Assembly (NCBI GenBank): GCA_045543455.1
Contig: JAZQMK010000033.1
Span: 1 to 53,159, forward strand
DNA: 53,159 bases
Direction: 5' to 3'
Origin: SIG291 sp045543455
Lineage (GTDB): Bacteria; Bacillota; Clostridia; Lachnospirales; Lachnospiraceae
A program made the position numbers and the translations under genes. The notes under the pieces were generated by a model. That model had not been told where the DNA came from, ran no database searches, and worked only from the letters and a program-made list of their open reading frames with translations. Each line of letters begins with the position of its first letter. Position 1 is the stretch's first letter. This document shows, one piece after another, positions 33,476 through 42,226 of this stretch.

Positions 33476-33883
33476 TTATAAAATTTCTTTCATCCTTTGA
33501 CATATCTTATCATAAGCTTCCTGTGGCTCTGTCACTCCTAACACAGCTTCTTCAAAGGGACAAATACCATCGCCTTTTCTGTTTATTATATTTTTTGTCA
33601 AGGTTTCATATTCTACCTTTACACTATTTTGTTGTAACAATTCTAAGGCCGGTTCACTTATTACCCTTGCATACAATAAATCAATTTCAAGAAGCAGGTA
33701 CAAAAATGCCGTTGCCTTACCAACAACCTTATCTGCCGCAGCAAATCCGTTTACCTTAATACCTTCTTCATACCAGTTAAGCAAGGGCCTTACTCCCCGC
33801 ATTGTAGAAGTGTACTGCTTATCGTTTCCGTATATAACGCAGGTAAATCCATTTTCTATAAGTATTTCTTTTGCTTTATTCAT
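33476..33883 (-). CDS. DUF1893-family protein
   Basis: The product has 135 residues. The pattern RGVRPLLNWYEEGIKVNGFA, then AADKVVGKATAFLYLL, then ARVISEPALELLQ, then NRKGDGICPFEEAVLG, is that of DUF1893, a small conserved family of anaerobes related to the tRNA-binding/deaminase-like fold (weak). One conserved Cys sits in CPFEE. It starts three bases behind the aldo/keto reductase stop and is co-transcribed with it. Function unknown. Confidence 0.8.
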   Translation of the reverse strand: MNKAKEILIENGFTCVIYGNDKQYTSTMRGVRPLLNWYEEGIKVNGFAAADKVVGKATAFLYLLLEIDLLYARVISEPALELLQQNSVKVEYETLTKNIINRKGDGICPFEEAVLGVTEPQEAYDKICQRMKEIL

Positions 33884-33886
33884 ATA

Positions 33887-35026
33887 TTAGTCCCATCTCA
33901 CATTTGCTTCAAAATCTGCCATCATTTCACTTATTTTAATATTTTGTGGACAAACCGCTTCACAGGCCTGACAGCCAATACAAGAAGATGGTCTTTTATC
34001 TTCTTCTATGGCTTCTAATGCCATTGGTGCTATAAAGCCGCCACCAGAGTAAATGTGCTCGTTATAAAGCTCTATAAACCACGGAATATCAAGTTCCATC
34101 GGACAATAAGAGGTACAATAACGACATCCTGTACATGGAAGGGTATTCTTTGAAGTCATTTCCTTTGCAATATTTAAAAGCGTGTCCGTTTCTTCCTTTG
34201 TCAGTTCAACCTTTTCCTTGTATGTTTCAATATTTTCTTTAAGCTGTGTAAAATTTGACATACCTGATAAGGTTACAGTTACTTCCTTTATATTCTGCAG
34301 AAAACGAAATGCCCATTCTGGCGCTGTCCAATCCGGCTGTAAAGCTTTCATTCGTTTCTCATACATAGGTACAAGCTTCGCCAAAGAACCACCTCTTACC
34401 GGTTCCATAACCCACACTGGAATATTGTATCTATTTAAAAGTTCAACCTTTTCTTTTGCATTTTGGAAGCTGTAATCTAACCAGTTTAACTGTATCTGAC
34501 AAAATTCCATATCTTTTCCATAAGCATCTAAAAATCTCTTCATAGTATCAAGATTACCATGAGTTGAAAAACCAAGATGCTTTATTCTACCATTTTCTTT
34601 TTGTTTCATAAGGTAGTCATAAATGCCATATTTAGGGTCTAAATATTCATTAATATTTTTTTCACATACATTATGAAACAAATAAAAATCAAAATATTCT
34701 GTCTGACATCTCTTTAGCTGTGCTTCAAAAATTTCCTCTACCTTATCCATATTATCAAGGGAATATCCTGGAAATTTAGTAGCAAGATAAAAGCTTTCTC
34801 TATCATAAGCCTTTAAAAGCTCTCCAATAACTATCTCTGACTGTCCTTCATGGTATCCCCATGCTGTATCAAAATAATTAATTCCCTCTTTAATGGCATA
34901 TGCTACCATTTCTTTACTCTTTTCAATATCAATCTTAGAATTGTCTCCGTCTAACACCGGAAGCCTCATACACCCCATACCTAAAGCAGACAATTTTTTA
35001 TCCTTAAAAGTATTGTAAATCATCAT
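33887..35026 (-). CDS. Aldo/keto reductase with C-terminal 4Fe-4S ferredoxin domain
   Basis: The product has 379 residues. The TIM-barrel reductase has catalytic residues in YFDTAWGYHEGQSE (~52, Asp and Tyr), KFPG (Lys ~83) and LFHNVC (His ~116). Residues 295-375 hold two cysteine clusters, CTGCRYCTSYCP and CIGCQACEAVCP, enough for two 4Fe-4S clusters. Such fusions are frequent in strict anaerobes and probably take electrons from ferredoxin. The substrate is unknown. GGAGG precedes the ATG. Confidence 0.9.
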   Translation of the reverse strand: MMIYNTFKDKKLSALGMGCMRLPVLDGDNSKIDIEKSKEMVAYAIKEGINYFDTAWGYHEGQSEIVIGELLKAYDRESFYLATKFPGYSLDNMDKVEEIFEAQLKRCQTEYFDFYLFHNVCEKNINEYLDPKYGIYDYLMKQKENGRIKHLGFSTHGNLDTMKRFLDAYGKDMEFCQIQLNWLDYSFQNAKEKVELLNRYNIPVWVMEPVRGGSLAKLVPMYEKRMKALQPDWTAPEWAFRFLQNIKEVTVTLSGMSNFTQLKENIETYKEKVELTKEETDTLLNIAKEMTSKNTLPCTGCRYCTSYCPMELDIPWFIELYNEHIYSGGGFIAPMALEAIEEDKRPSSCIGCQACEAVCPQNIKISEMMADFEANVRWD

Positions 35027-35143
35027 CTGTTCCTCCTGACTTTTTTCTTATTTTACCACACATTTCTCTTATATAACAAGCTTTACATTTTAACAAATTT
35101 GGACTACAATAATATTAAGATATTATAGGAATGGAGGATGCAT

Positions 35144-35560
35144 ATGACAGATTACAATAATATTATTATTGAAGGCAAATCTATCGCTGAATGGATGAAG
35201 CCTGACCTTGACTTTATTGACTATAGCAACACCACATTTTTTGCAAATGTAAGTACCGATAAAGCTTTTACAGTATACTATCTGGGACAGTATGAATATG
35301 ATCCGGATGTTAAAGACACTACATATCACAACGGTCTCGATCTAGCAAGAATTGCTGCATGTTCTGAGTGTCATGCTCCTTATAATAACATGTTCGCAGA
35401 CTATCCTTTAACTGGTGACAGCCTTGTGAGAATTTTTTTCAATCACTATCCTAATGCTAATATTGCTGATTACATCGAGCGCTTTTTTAATCTTGGCGAT
35501 GGCGATGTATTTATCGGCAGGAATTTAGGAATTTATGTAATAGGCAAGGAATTTAACTGA
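35144..35560 (+). CDS. Conserved small protein, unknown function
   Basis: The product has 138 residues from ATG 35144, about six bases behind GGAGG; the ATG at 35138 touches the ribosome binding site. It is cytosolic, acidic and rich in aromatic residues. A single CSECHAPYNN motif (~86) with two Cys and one His could bind metal, but no family was recognised. It is transcribed away from the aldo/keto reductase from a shared 117-base region. Confidence 0.65.
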   Translation: MTDYNNIIIEGKSIAEWMKPDLDFIDYSNTTFFANVSTDKAFTVYYLGQYEYDPDVKDTTYHNGLDLARIAACSECHAPYNNMFADYPLTGDSLVRIFFNHYPNANIADYIERFFNLGDGDVFIGRNLGIYVIGKEFN

Positions 35561-35583
35561 CAATTCTTTTATTGTTTCTTAGA

Positions 35584-35690
35584 TTGACAGAAAATATTTT
35601 TCATGTTATAATAACAATAGAATACATTATAAGTTTGTATAAAGAGTGAATCCTTCTTAACTCCTTTCTTGGGATTCACTCTTTTCCTTT
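35584..35690 (+). ncRNA. Likely small RNA or attenuator with perfect promoter and terminator
   Basis: TTGACA (35584-35589), exactly 17 bases and TATAAT (35607-35612) form a perfect consensus promoter. Transcription would start near 35619. Only ~20-25 bases later comes a 13-base perfect stem, AAAGAGTGAATCC (35641-35653) with GGATTCACTCTTT (35672-35684), ending in T-rich sequence. The expected RNA is about 70 nt with an 18-base loop containing CUCCUUUC, which is complementary to ribosome binding sites. No coding frame fits. The MATE gene downstream has its own candidate promoter (TTTACT-N16-TATAAA), so a free small RNA is at least as likely as a leader. Confidence 0.6.
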
Positions 35691-35748
35691 ACTTTTTTTT
35701 ACATTTGTTATAAAATCTACTTCATAATGATTTTACGAGGTATTTTTT

Positions 35749-37101
35749 ATGTTTGAAAATAATTCAGTTCCAAAAACAGTGGCAAAATTTGCCATTCCAA
35801 CGATTCTAAGTCAGCTTGTTGCACTTGTATATAATCTTGCAGATACATTTTTTGTAGGACGAACCAATGATCCGTCCCAAATTGCTGCACTTACTCTTAG
35901 TTTTCCACTTTTTATGAGCCTTACAATGGTTGCCAATCTGTTTGGCATTGGTGCTAACAGTTTTATTTCCCGTTCTCTTGGCCAAAATAAAAAGGACAAT
36001 GCCTCTAAGGCTTCAACCTTTGCCTTTTATGGTGCTTTAGCCGGAGTTCTTGTAATAATGGCGGTTTTATTTATATTTATGACACCAATCCTTCATACCA
36101 TTGGTGCTAGGACTGATGCCACCTTTAAAGCTACCAAAGCCTATCTTATGTGGACGGTTATATATGGTGGACTTCCTACTGTTGCAGCATTAATGCTAGG
36201 ACATCTTATACGTTCTGAAGGCAATACAAAGCAGGCCAGTATTGGTATGGCTTTTGGCGGTATTTTAAATATTGGTCTTGATTTCATATTTGTTATGCTT
36301 TTGGGTTTAGGTGCTCAAGGTGCTGCAATAGCCACATGTCTTGCAAATGTGGCATCTATGCTTTATATGCTTTTTGTAATCAAACGCAATTCTAACAGTG
36401 TTATAGAGTTAAATCCTCTAAAGCTTACCTTTGAAAAATACATTATAAAGCAGGTTATTTTAGTCGGCGTACCGGCTGCTACAATTATAGTTTTAGGTGG
36501 CTTTGCAAATATAGTACTTACCCACCATATGTCGCCTTACGGTGATGTATCAATTGCAGCCTTTGGTCTTGTTCAAAAAGTAGGCAGCATCGCAATTCAA
36601 ATAACAATAGGTCTTACTCAAGGTATTATGCCTCTTCTTGGTTATGCCTATGGTTCAAATGACATAAAAAAATTTAAGGCAGTAAATAATTTTTCATTTA
36701 TTTTACTTGCTTGCTATGCGGCTATTTGCCTTGTTTTAGTTGAAATATTTGCACAACCATTTCTTAAACTGTTTACATCTGAAGTAAACACTGTAAATAA
36801 AGGAATCGATTTTATTCGTATATGGTTTTTATGTGCTCCCGGCATGTGCTTTACAAATCTTTTTGGAAGTATTTTTCAGGCTACGGGAAAATGGTTTTAT
36901 TCCTTTATTTTATCGGTTATAAGACAAGTTGGACTTTTATTTCCTCTACTTTTAATTATGAATAAATATGTAGGTGAATTTGGCCTAGTATGTGCACAAC
37001 CTATTTCTGATACAATTTCTCTTTTTATAGGCATTGCCCTTTATGCAGTTCTTATGAAACGCATCAACCACATGGAAATGAGGAAAATAAATGAAATTTA
37101 A
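35749..37101 (+). CDS. MATE-family multidrug exporter
   Basis: The product has 450 residues and about twelve membrane segments. It starts with the MATE pattern VPKTVAKFAIPTILSQLVAL, then YNLADTFFVGR, and keeps internal repeat signatures such as AALTLSFPLF and GLTQGIMPLLGYAYG. Members exchange cationic drugs or metabolites for sodium or protons. ACGAGG lies before the ATG. The secreted nuclease gene overlaps its 3' end by 11 bases. Confidence 0.93.
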   Translation: MFENNSVPKTVAKFAIPTILSQLVALVYNLADTFFVGRTNDPSQIAALTLSFPLFMSLTMVANLFGIGANSFISRSLGQNKKDNASKASTFAFYGALAGVLVIMAVLFIFMTPILHTIGARTDATFKATKAYLMWTVIYGGLPTVAALMLGHLIRSEGNTKQASIGMAFGGILNIGLDFIFVMLLGLGAQGAAIATCLANVASMLYMLFVIKRNSNSVIELNPLKLTFEKYIIKQVILVGVPAATIIVLGGFANIVLTHHMSPYGDVSIAAFGLVQKVGSIAIQITIGLTQGIMPLLGYAYGSNDIKKFKAVNNFSFILLACYAAICLVLVEIFAQPFLKLFTSEVNTVNKGIDFIRIWFLCAPGMCFTNLFGSIFQATGKWFYSFILSVIRQVGLLFPLLLIMNKYVGEFGLVCAQPISDTISLFIGIALYAVLMKRINHMEMRKINEI

Positions 37102-37936
37102 GATTGTCATAGCTTTGCTTATTTTGACCTTTCTGCTAACAGCCTGTGAAGAAAGCTCTTCCAAGCCTGCAAACAGTCAGTCTACAAGCAAAGAAACAAA
37201 TGATATCTATATAGAGCTTAACAATAACATACCTTCATTTACAGATAAAGAGCTTGAAGCGTCTGCCTATGAATATTATTCACCGCTAGATTCTTTAGGC
37301 CGTTGTGGTCAATGTATTGCCATGCTTAACAAGGATATGATGCCAAAGAATGAGCGTGGCGATATAAGCAATATTAAGCCAAGTGGATGGCAGACAGTTA
37401 AATATCGTGGAATTATTGAAGATGATTATCTTTATAATCGTTGTCATTTAATCGGCTGGCAGTTAAGTGGTGAAAATGATAATCCTCTCAATCTGATAAC
37501 CGGAACAAGGGATTTTAATATTGAAGGTATGCTCATATTTGAAAATAAAGTTGCATCTTACATACGCCGCACTAATAATCATGTCCTTTATCGTGTAACG
37601 CCTGTTTTTGAAGGTGATAATCTAATAGCCAAGGGTGTTCAGATTGAGGCAAAATCTGTTGAAGATAATGGAGCGGGTATATGCTTTAATGTATTTATTT
37701 ACAACTCTCAGCCACAGATTGGCATAGATTATGCCACCGGCAACAGCTGGCTTATAAAAGATGAAAGCAATATGATTGGGGAATATATTTTAAATATAAG
37801 CTCTAAGAAAATACATTTTAAAGACTGCAAGGGTGCCTCAGATATAAGCGATAAAAACAAAGAAGAATACACTGGAAATATAGAAGATTTATTTAAAAAG
37901 GGATATACCAAATGTGGTATATGTTCACCATATTAA
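37091..37936 (+). CDS. Secreted lipoprotein DNA/RNA non-specific endonuclease
   Basis: The product has 281 residues. The signal peptide ends in lipobox LTAC (Cys ~19). The nuclease domain (about 50-215) belongs to the EndA/streptodornase type: NRCHLIGWQLSGEN (~116) with the catalytic His, followed by NPLNLITGTRDFN with the metal-binding Asn. The last 50 residues form a small module, SSKKIHFKDC...GYTKCGICSPY, with a CxxC pair that resembles the tail of the membrane protein at 39451. It probably degrades external DNA. The gene overlaps the MATE gene and is co-transcribed. Confidence 0.88.
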   Translation: MKFKIVIALLILTFLLTACEESSSKPANSQSTSKETNDIYIELNNNIPSFTDKELEASAYEYYSPLDSLGRCGQCIAMLNKDMMPKNERGDISNIKPSGWQTVKYRGIIEDDYLYNRCHLIGWQLSGENDNPLNLITGTRDFNIEGMLIFENKVASYIRRTNNHVLYRVTPVFEGDNLIAKGVQIEAKSVEDNGAGICFNVFIYNSQPQIGIDYATGNSWLIKDESNMIGEYILNISSKKIHFKDCKGASDISDKNKEEYTGNIEDLFKKGYTKCGICSPY

Positions 37937-37965
37937 AAAGGGCCTATCAGTTTGATACGCCCTTT
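37937..37965. terminator. Bidirectional terminator between nuclease and flagellin genes
   Basis: AAAGGGC (37937-37943) and GCCCTTT (37959-37965) with inner TATCA/TGATA pairing. It sits between two convergent genes that are only 36 bases apart and probably serves both. Confidence 0.75.
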
Positions 37966-37972
37966 CATCATT

Positions 37973-39298
37973 TTATTGTAATAATTTCAAAACACTTTCT
38001 ACACTGCTGTTTGCCTGAGAAAGAAAGCTTGTTCCCACCTGCTCAAGCAAGCTATATTTTGTCATGTTTAGCACTTCTTCTGCCATATTTGCATCACGGA
38101 TACGACTTTCAGCAGCCTGTGTATTTTCCGCTGTATTATCTACATTTGCAATTGTATGTTCCAGTCTGTTTTGTAGTGAACCTAGATATGAACGATATTC
38201 CGAAACAGAATCAACCGCAGTTTGTACAGCTGTCATAGCCTTACCTGCATTAGCATTATTATTTACACTTAATGGATTAACTCCTAAAGTCTTAGAATTA
38301 ATTGTTCTTATATTGTATGGAACAGTCTGACCTTCTTTAGCTCCTGTCTGTAAAAGAAGTGTTCTTTCCAAATCAACAAGCTTATCTACCTTTAACAATC
38401 CCATTCCTTCTCTATATGGCGGTTGCCCTGAAATAGAATACATATGTAATGTTGAGCCATCTGAAGCAATACCATTAGCATGACCTATAAATGTATCTCC
38501 ATAAGCGCTTGAATATGAATTAAAAGGTGATTCACTCTGTTTACTTTCAGCAAGTTGCATAATAGTATTAACCAAATCTGTACCTGTAGACATATTAGGA
38601 CTATTTACGCCAACCTCTACATACATAGAACTGCCTTCAACTCTAACGCTTGAAGTAGTTGCGTCAGTAAATTTAAAATTAAAAATCTGGCTACAATTCA
38701 CTGTACAAGTTGTAGTAAATTCTTTGCCTATCATTTCATTCATTGTACCTTTGCTGACATTTGAAAAATCAATACTTGCACCATATACGCTATGCGTAGT
38801 TCCATTAGAAGGTGTTACACTAATACGTCTGTCTAATGAAACATCTTCCGGAGAACTGCTACCATTAATCTTTACCAGTGATTCCATTCTAAGAACCGGT
38901 ATTGTATTAAATTCTGTTGAATCAGAAATTCTATCTATCTCACCTTGTAATTGATTAATCTCACGCTGAATTGCGGCACGATCATTATCAGTATTAGTAT
39001 CATTACCCGCCTGAGTAGCAAGTTCATTCATACGATGCAAAAGTGAATGTACTTCATTAAGCGCGCCTTCTGCCGTCTGAATCATAGAAATACCATCCTG
39101 TGCGTTAGTAGATGCCTTATTAAGACCTCTAACCTGCCAACGCATCTTTTCAGATATAGACAGTCCTGCGGCATCGTCAGCTGCACGATTAACGCGGTAA
39201 CCCGAGCTTAAACGTTCAGTTGCTTTTGACTTTGAATTAGTATTAATATTTATATTTCTAGCACCTGTCAGCGCCATCATATTATGCTGAATTACCAT
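37973..39298 (-). CDS. fliC: Flagellin
   Basis: The product has 441 residues. The conserved N-terminal part starts VIQHNMMALTGARN and includes SGYRVNRAADDAAGLSISEK (~33) and ALNEVHSLLHRMNELATQA. The C-terminal part has LGSLQNRLEHTIANVDNT and ends LLEQVGTSFLSQANSSVESV. The middle (about 150-330) is a variable surface domain. It is the filament subunit, exported by the flagellar type III machinery. It stands alone behind a sigma-28-type promoter and a strong upstream terminator. No other flagellar gene is in the window. Confidence 0.95.
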   Translation of the reverse strand: MVIQHNMMALTGARNININTNSKSKATERLSSGYRVNRAADDAAGLSISEKMRWQVRGLNKASTNAQDGISMIQTAEGALNEVHSLLHRMNELATQAGNDTNTDNDRAAIQREINQLQGEIDRISDSTEFNTIPVLRMESLVKINGSSSPEDVSLDRRISVTPSNGTTHSVYGASIDFSNVSKGTMNEMIGKEFTTTCTVNCSQIFNFKFTDATTSSVRVEGSSMYVEVGVNSPNMSTGTDLVNTIMQLAESKQSESPFNSYSSAYGDTFIGHANGIASDGSTLHMYSISGQPPYREGMGLLKVDKLVDLERTLLLQTGAKEGQTVPYNIRTINSKTLGVNPLSVNNNANAGKAMTAVQTAVDSVSEYRSYLGSLQNRLEHTIANVDNTAENTQAAESRIRDANMAEEVLNMTKYSLLEQVGTSFLSQANSSVESVLKLLQ

Positions 39299-39338
39299 CT
39301 GCCCTACCTCTTTTCAACGTTTTAATCACTTATAATGT

Positions 39339-39365
39339 ATATCGACAATATTTTCAATTGTATTA
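39339..39365 (-). promoter_or_regulatory. Sigma-28 (FliA/SigD)-type promoter of flagellin
   Basis: TAAT (39365-39362), exactly 15 bases, GTCGATAT (39346-39339) on the minus strand, close to the SigD consensus TAAA-N15-GCCGATAT. It fits late flagellar gene control. Confidence 0.75.
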
Positions 39366-39383
39366 GCTTTTTTGTGAAATAAA

Positions 39384-39428
39384 CTAAAAAGCCCGATATA
39401 CAATGTTCTACAACATCATATACCAGGC
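39384..39428 (-). terminator. Terminator of the 39451-40230 gene
   Basis: GCCTGGTATATGATGTT (39428-39412) pairs almost fully with AACATTGTATATCGGGC (39407-39391), then TTTTTAG on the minus strand. It separates this gene from the flagellin promoter. Confidence 0.9.
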
Positions 39429-39450
39429 TAAATATTAATTATATGTATTA

Positions 39451-40230
39451 TTATTCTGCTGAACCTTCAGTAGTCGTATCTTCTGATGAACTATCATCTG
39501 TTGTTGCATTGCCGTCTGTTACTACACCTTTAATATCATCCTTCTTAGCACATGATGAACATAAACGTGTACGACCTGCTGCGATAGCTTCTTCTACTGT
39601 ACCTTCTGTAAGTGTTTCTGTCTGATTTAAGTGACCACAATCTGTATGTGTATGATATACTCTACCAAATGGAGACCAATATACATTTGTTGAAATTGCT
39701 TCCATAGCTGCCTGTTGCTGTTCCTTTGAAACTGGGTTCCAATCATAGCTTACTAAACCACCTATTAATAAAGCAATAATAGCTACTACTGTTGCAACTG
39801 CCTTTGTCTTCTTATCTGCTTCCTTGTTAGTTAATGCAAGAACAACAAATGGAATAAATGCAAATGCACATACGATAAGTCCCATATTGTTCCATAACCA
39901 GAATAATACTGGATTCTTTTCGCTTGCTGGCTTAATGTGGTTAGCCTTCTTCCATAATGTAGAACCAATGATTACAAATACCAAATCAAGAACTAATGCG
40001 CCAATTAACTGGTACATTACCTGTACAAACTTAAGATCAATCTTACCGATTAACATTAAAACTGCAACTACTTCAAGTGCTATAGCTACTGCCCATGCCA
40101 CAACCGCACCTATACGATATCCTGTCGCATTACCTACTGGTGCTGCCTGCTTAATTGTTCTTGTTGATCCAGCCTCTACTTCTTTGCCAGTGTTAGCTGA
40201 TACAATTTTCTTTTTCTTAGCTTCTGCCAT
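39451..40230 (-). CDS. Membrane protein with C-terminal HxxC/CxxC module
   Basis: The product has 259 residues. A lysine-rich start leads to four membrane helices (about 42-62, 70-92, 112-132 and 140-160). A region after about residue 185 then reads VYWSPFGRVYHTHTDCGHLN, followed by AAGRTRLCSSCAKK. The H-x-D-C...C-x-x-C spacing resembles small metal-binding modules at the ends of secreted nucleases and Ada-like domains. The tail is acidic and low in complexity. No function is known; a zinc- or redox-dependent surface role is possible. AAAGGAG precedes the ATG. Confidence 0.75.
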   Translation of the reverse strand: MAEAKKKKIVSANTGKEVEAGSTRTIKQAAPVGNATGYRIGAVVAWAVAIALEVVAVLMLIGKIDLKFVQVMYQLIGALVLDLVFVIIGSTLWKKANHIKPASEKNPVLFWLWNNMGLIVCAFAFIPFVVLALTNKEADKKTKAVATVVAIIALLIGGLVSYDWNPVSKEQQQAAMEAISTNVYWSPFGRVYHTHTDCGHLNQTETLTEGTVEEAIAAGRTRLCSSCAKKDDIKGVVTDGNATTDDSSSEDTTTEGSAE

Positions 40231-40316
40231 AAATTATCTTCTCCTTTTGTGTAAAATAATATAGTACTATTATACTATATTTTCATACAATCAAGCAAGT
40301 ACTTATGACATATTTC

Positions 40317-40345
40317 TTGACTTATTTTGACATTTGTTAGATAAT
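40317..40345 (+). promoter_or_regulatory. Promoter of the DUF937 gene
   Basis: TTGACT (40317-40322), 17 bases, GATAAT (40340-40345), followed by TCGGAGG before ATG 40374. Confidence 0.6.
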
Positions 40346-40373
40346 ATTTTTATCAAATATTTCGGAGGTATAT

Positions 40374-40988
40374 ATGGATTTATCTAAACTTACAAGCACT
40401 TTGTTAAGCTCTGACAGCGTAAAAGGACTTAGCAAAGCAACAGGTGTACCTAACAAGGACGTTAAAAACATTTTAAAGGAAGCTCTTCCATCACTTTTAA
40501 ACGGAGCTAGCTCGCAAGCCAAAGATTCCGGCACTGCTACAGGATTTACAAAGGCTTTAGCTGACCATGCAAAATCTGATACAACAGACCTTTCAAGCTT
40601 TTTAGGAAATGTAGACTTAAAGGATGGTTCTAAAATTATTACTCATCTTTTAGGCTCTGACAAATCAAGTATTACAAAATCTGTTTCAAAGAGCACTGGC
40701 GTAAAAAGTTCGCAAACTAATGACGTTTTATCTGCTGTAGGTCCATTACTTATGAGCCTTATCGGACAACAGGCTGAGGAAGATGACAACAAGTCAGACG
40801 GTGTAGGAAGCTTAATCGGTTCATTACTTGATAATGTTGATATAACAGAATTAATTGCTGGAGCTGTAAGCACTAAGACAACTACTAAGACAACTACTAA
40901 AAAAACCACCAAAAAAGCTTCTTCTTCATCTTCAAAAAGCGGTTTAGGCGGTATTTTAGGAAATGTATTAAAAGGCTTCTTAAAGTAG
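40374..40988 (+). CDS. DUF937-family protein
   Basis: The product has 204 residues. Two repeats of the DUF937 pattern are visible: LSKATGVPNKDVKNILKEAL, then PSLLNGASSQA (about 19-50), and VSKSTGVKSSQTNDVLSAVG, then PLLMSLIGQQAEE (about 102-135). A Thr/Lys/Ser-rich stretch (about 165-190) leads to a glycine-rich end GLGGILGNVLKGFLK. The family (YidB-like) is linked in other bacteria to stress and DNA topology control, without firm function. Monocistronic. Confidence 0.8.
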   Translation: MDLSKLTSTLLSSDSVKGLSKATGVPNKDVKNILKEALPSLLNGASSQAKDSGTATGFTKALADHAKSDTTDLSSFLGNVDLKDGSKIITHLLGSDKSSITKSVSKSTGVKSSQTNDVLSAVGPLLMSLIGQQAEEDDNKSDGVGSLIGSLLDNVDITELIAGAVSTKTTTKTTTKKTTKKASSSSSKSGLGGILGNVLKGFLK

Positions 40989-41076
40989 AAAACTGAAAGT
41001 TTCTTGTTCTCAACTTTCCTTAATTGAGACAAATAAAATGATACAATTATAACGTTTGTACCATATGAGTGTTTAA

Positions 41077-41100
41077 AGGGGTGTTCATTTGAACACCCCT
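41077..41100. terminator. Ten-base perfect hairpin, possible terminator
   Basis: AGGGGTGTTC-ATTT-GAACACCCCT. On the minus strand it is followed by TTTAAAC; on the plus strand no T-run follows. It lies between convergent genes (DUF937 and GNAT). Confidence 0.55.
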
Positions 41101-41177
41101 CTAACTGCTTTATTTCTTATTAAATTCACTACCATCAACAAAGGTCCAAACAGAAAGTTGTCTCTCCTACAAATATC

Positions 41178-41741
41178 CTATTCCATAGTTTCAAACTCAT
41201 TTCTTAATATTGAAAAATATAATCTTCCAACATATTCTCCGTTCATATAGAAATAGTCTCTCAATGTTCCTTCATATACAAAACCACATTTTTCTATTAC
41301 TCGTTTTGATGGTGCATTAATAGTCTTAGTACAAATTTGAACCTTGTGCAAATTCATTCTATCGAATCCATATGCAATAACTGCTTTTGTTGCCTCTGTT
41401 GCAAAACCTTTACACTGAAAATCCGAACCAATGCAATATTCAATTTCAGCAAAATGATTCTTACTATCAACCAAAAAATATGCTATCTGTCCTATACATT
41501 CACCCGTTGTTTTTTCAACAACAGCCCAACGATAATATTCATTCTTTTCATAAGAACCTATATACTTGTCAAGCAACCCTTTTACCTCATCTTTAGTAGA
41601 GTACACTGGTTCAGAATATAATGATTGTATTTTCTCGTCTGCAACCCAATATTTAAGCATTGCGTCGTCATCTGTATATTCGAACCTTCGAAGTATTAAT
41701 CTCTCTGTCTCTATTGTATTTGTGCCAACATGTGTAAGCAT
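41178..41741 (-). CDS. RimJ/RimL-type GNAT acetyltransferase
   Basis: The product has 187 residues. It begins ETERLILRRFEYTDDDAMLK, the usual RimJ/RimL start. The acetyl-CoA site is IGSDFQCKGFATEATKAVIA (~103) and the motif B region is ICTKTINAPSKRVIEKCGFV. Members acetylate protein N-termini or small amines. GGAGGAGG precedes the ATG. Confidence 0.9.
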   Translation of the reverse strand: MLTHVGTNTIETERLILRRFEYTDDDAMLKYWVADEKIQSLYSEPVYSTKDEVKGLLDKYIGSYEKNEYYRWAVVEKTTGECIGQIAYFLVDSKNHFAEIEYCIGSDFQCKGFATEATKAVIAYGFDRMNLHKVQICTKTINAPSKRVIEKCGFVYEGTLRDYFYMNGEYVGRLYFSILRNEFETME

Positions 41742-41769
41742 TTTTATTCCTCCTCCAAATTCAAATTTA

Positions 41770-42195
41770 TTATCTATAATACCTTTTCATAAATTCACTA
41801 AGTTTTTCAACATCCCTACCAAATACGAATATTCTATATATACTTCTTCCTTGAGCATAATTGGGTATATCATTTCTCACAAATTCAATATGCTTATTCT
41901 TTAATTCTTGCTCTGCTTGTTGTATTTCGGCCTCGGAATGTACTCTTGCAACCAAATGTGCTCTGTTCCATTTATTGGAAGATAATTTATTAAATGCATA
42001 TTCTACTAACTCTTCTTCCTTTGCGAAAGATTTAAGTACTGTCTTTTTTCCTCGTTCAGAATAAGAAAAATCATATGAATTTTCATTTTTTTCAATTATG
42101 TATCCTTCTTGTGCACCATGCTTTCCTATCGTAAGCTCTCTAAAAGAATATTTTTCTTTCTCTAAATATTTTTCCAATTCTTCTATACTTTTCAT
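41770..42195 (-). CDS. Conserved small protein, unknown function
   Basis: The product has 141 residues from ATG 42195 behind GAGG; a longer frame to 42234 overlaps the SIMPL gene. It is cytosolic and basic. It has an N-terminal helix (SIEELEKYLEKEKYSFRELT), beta strands with YDFSYSERGKKTVLKSF, and a C-terminal strand IYRIFVFGRDVEKLSEFMKR. No family was recognised. It follows the SIMPL gene closely and precedes GNAT by 28 bases, so the three may form one unit. Confidence 0.65.
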   Translation of the reverse strand: MKSIEELEKYLEKEKYSFRELTIGKHGAQEGYIIEKNENSYDFSYSERGKKTVLKSFAKEEELVEYAFNKLSSNKWNRAHLVARVHSEAEIQQAEQELKNKHIEFVRNDIPNYAQGRSIYRIFVFGRDVEKLSEFMKRYYR

Positions 42196-42226
42196 ATAAA
42201 CCTCAAGCTTTGTAAAAAAGCAACTT

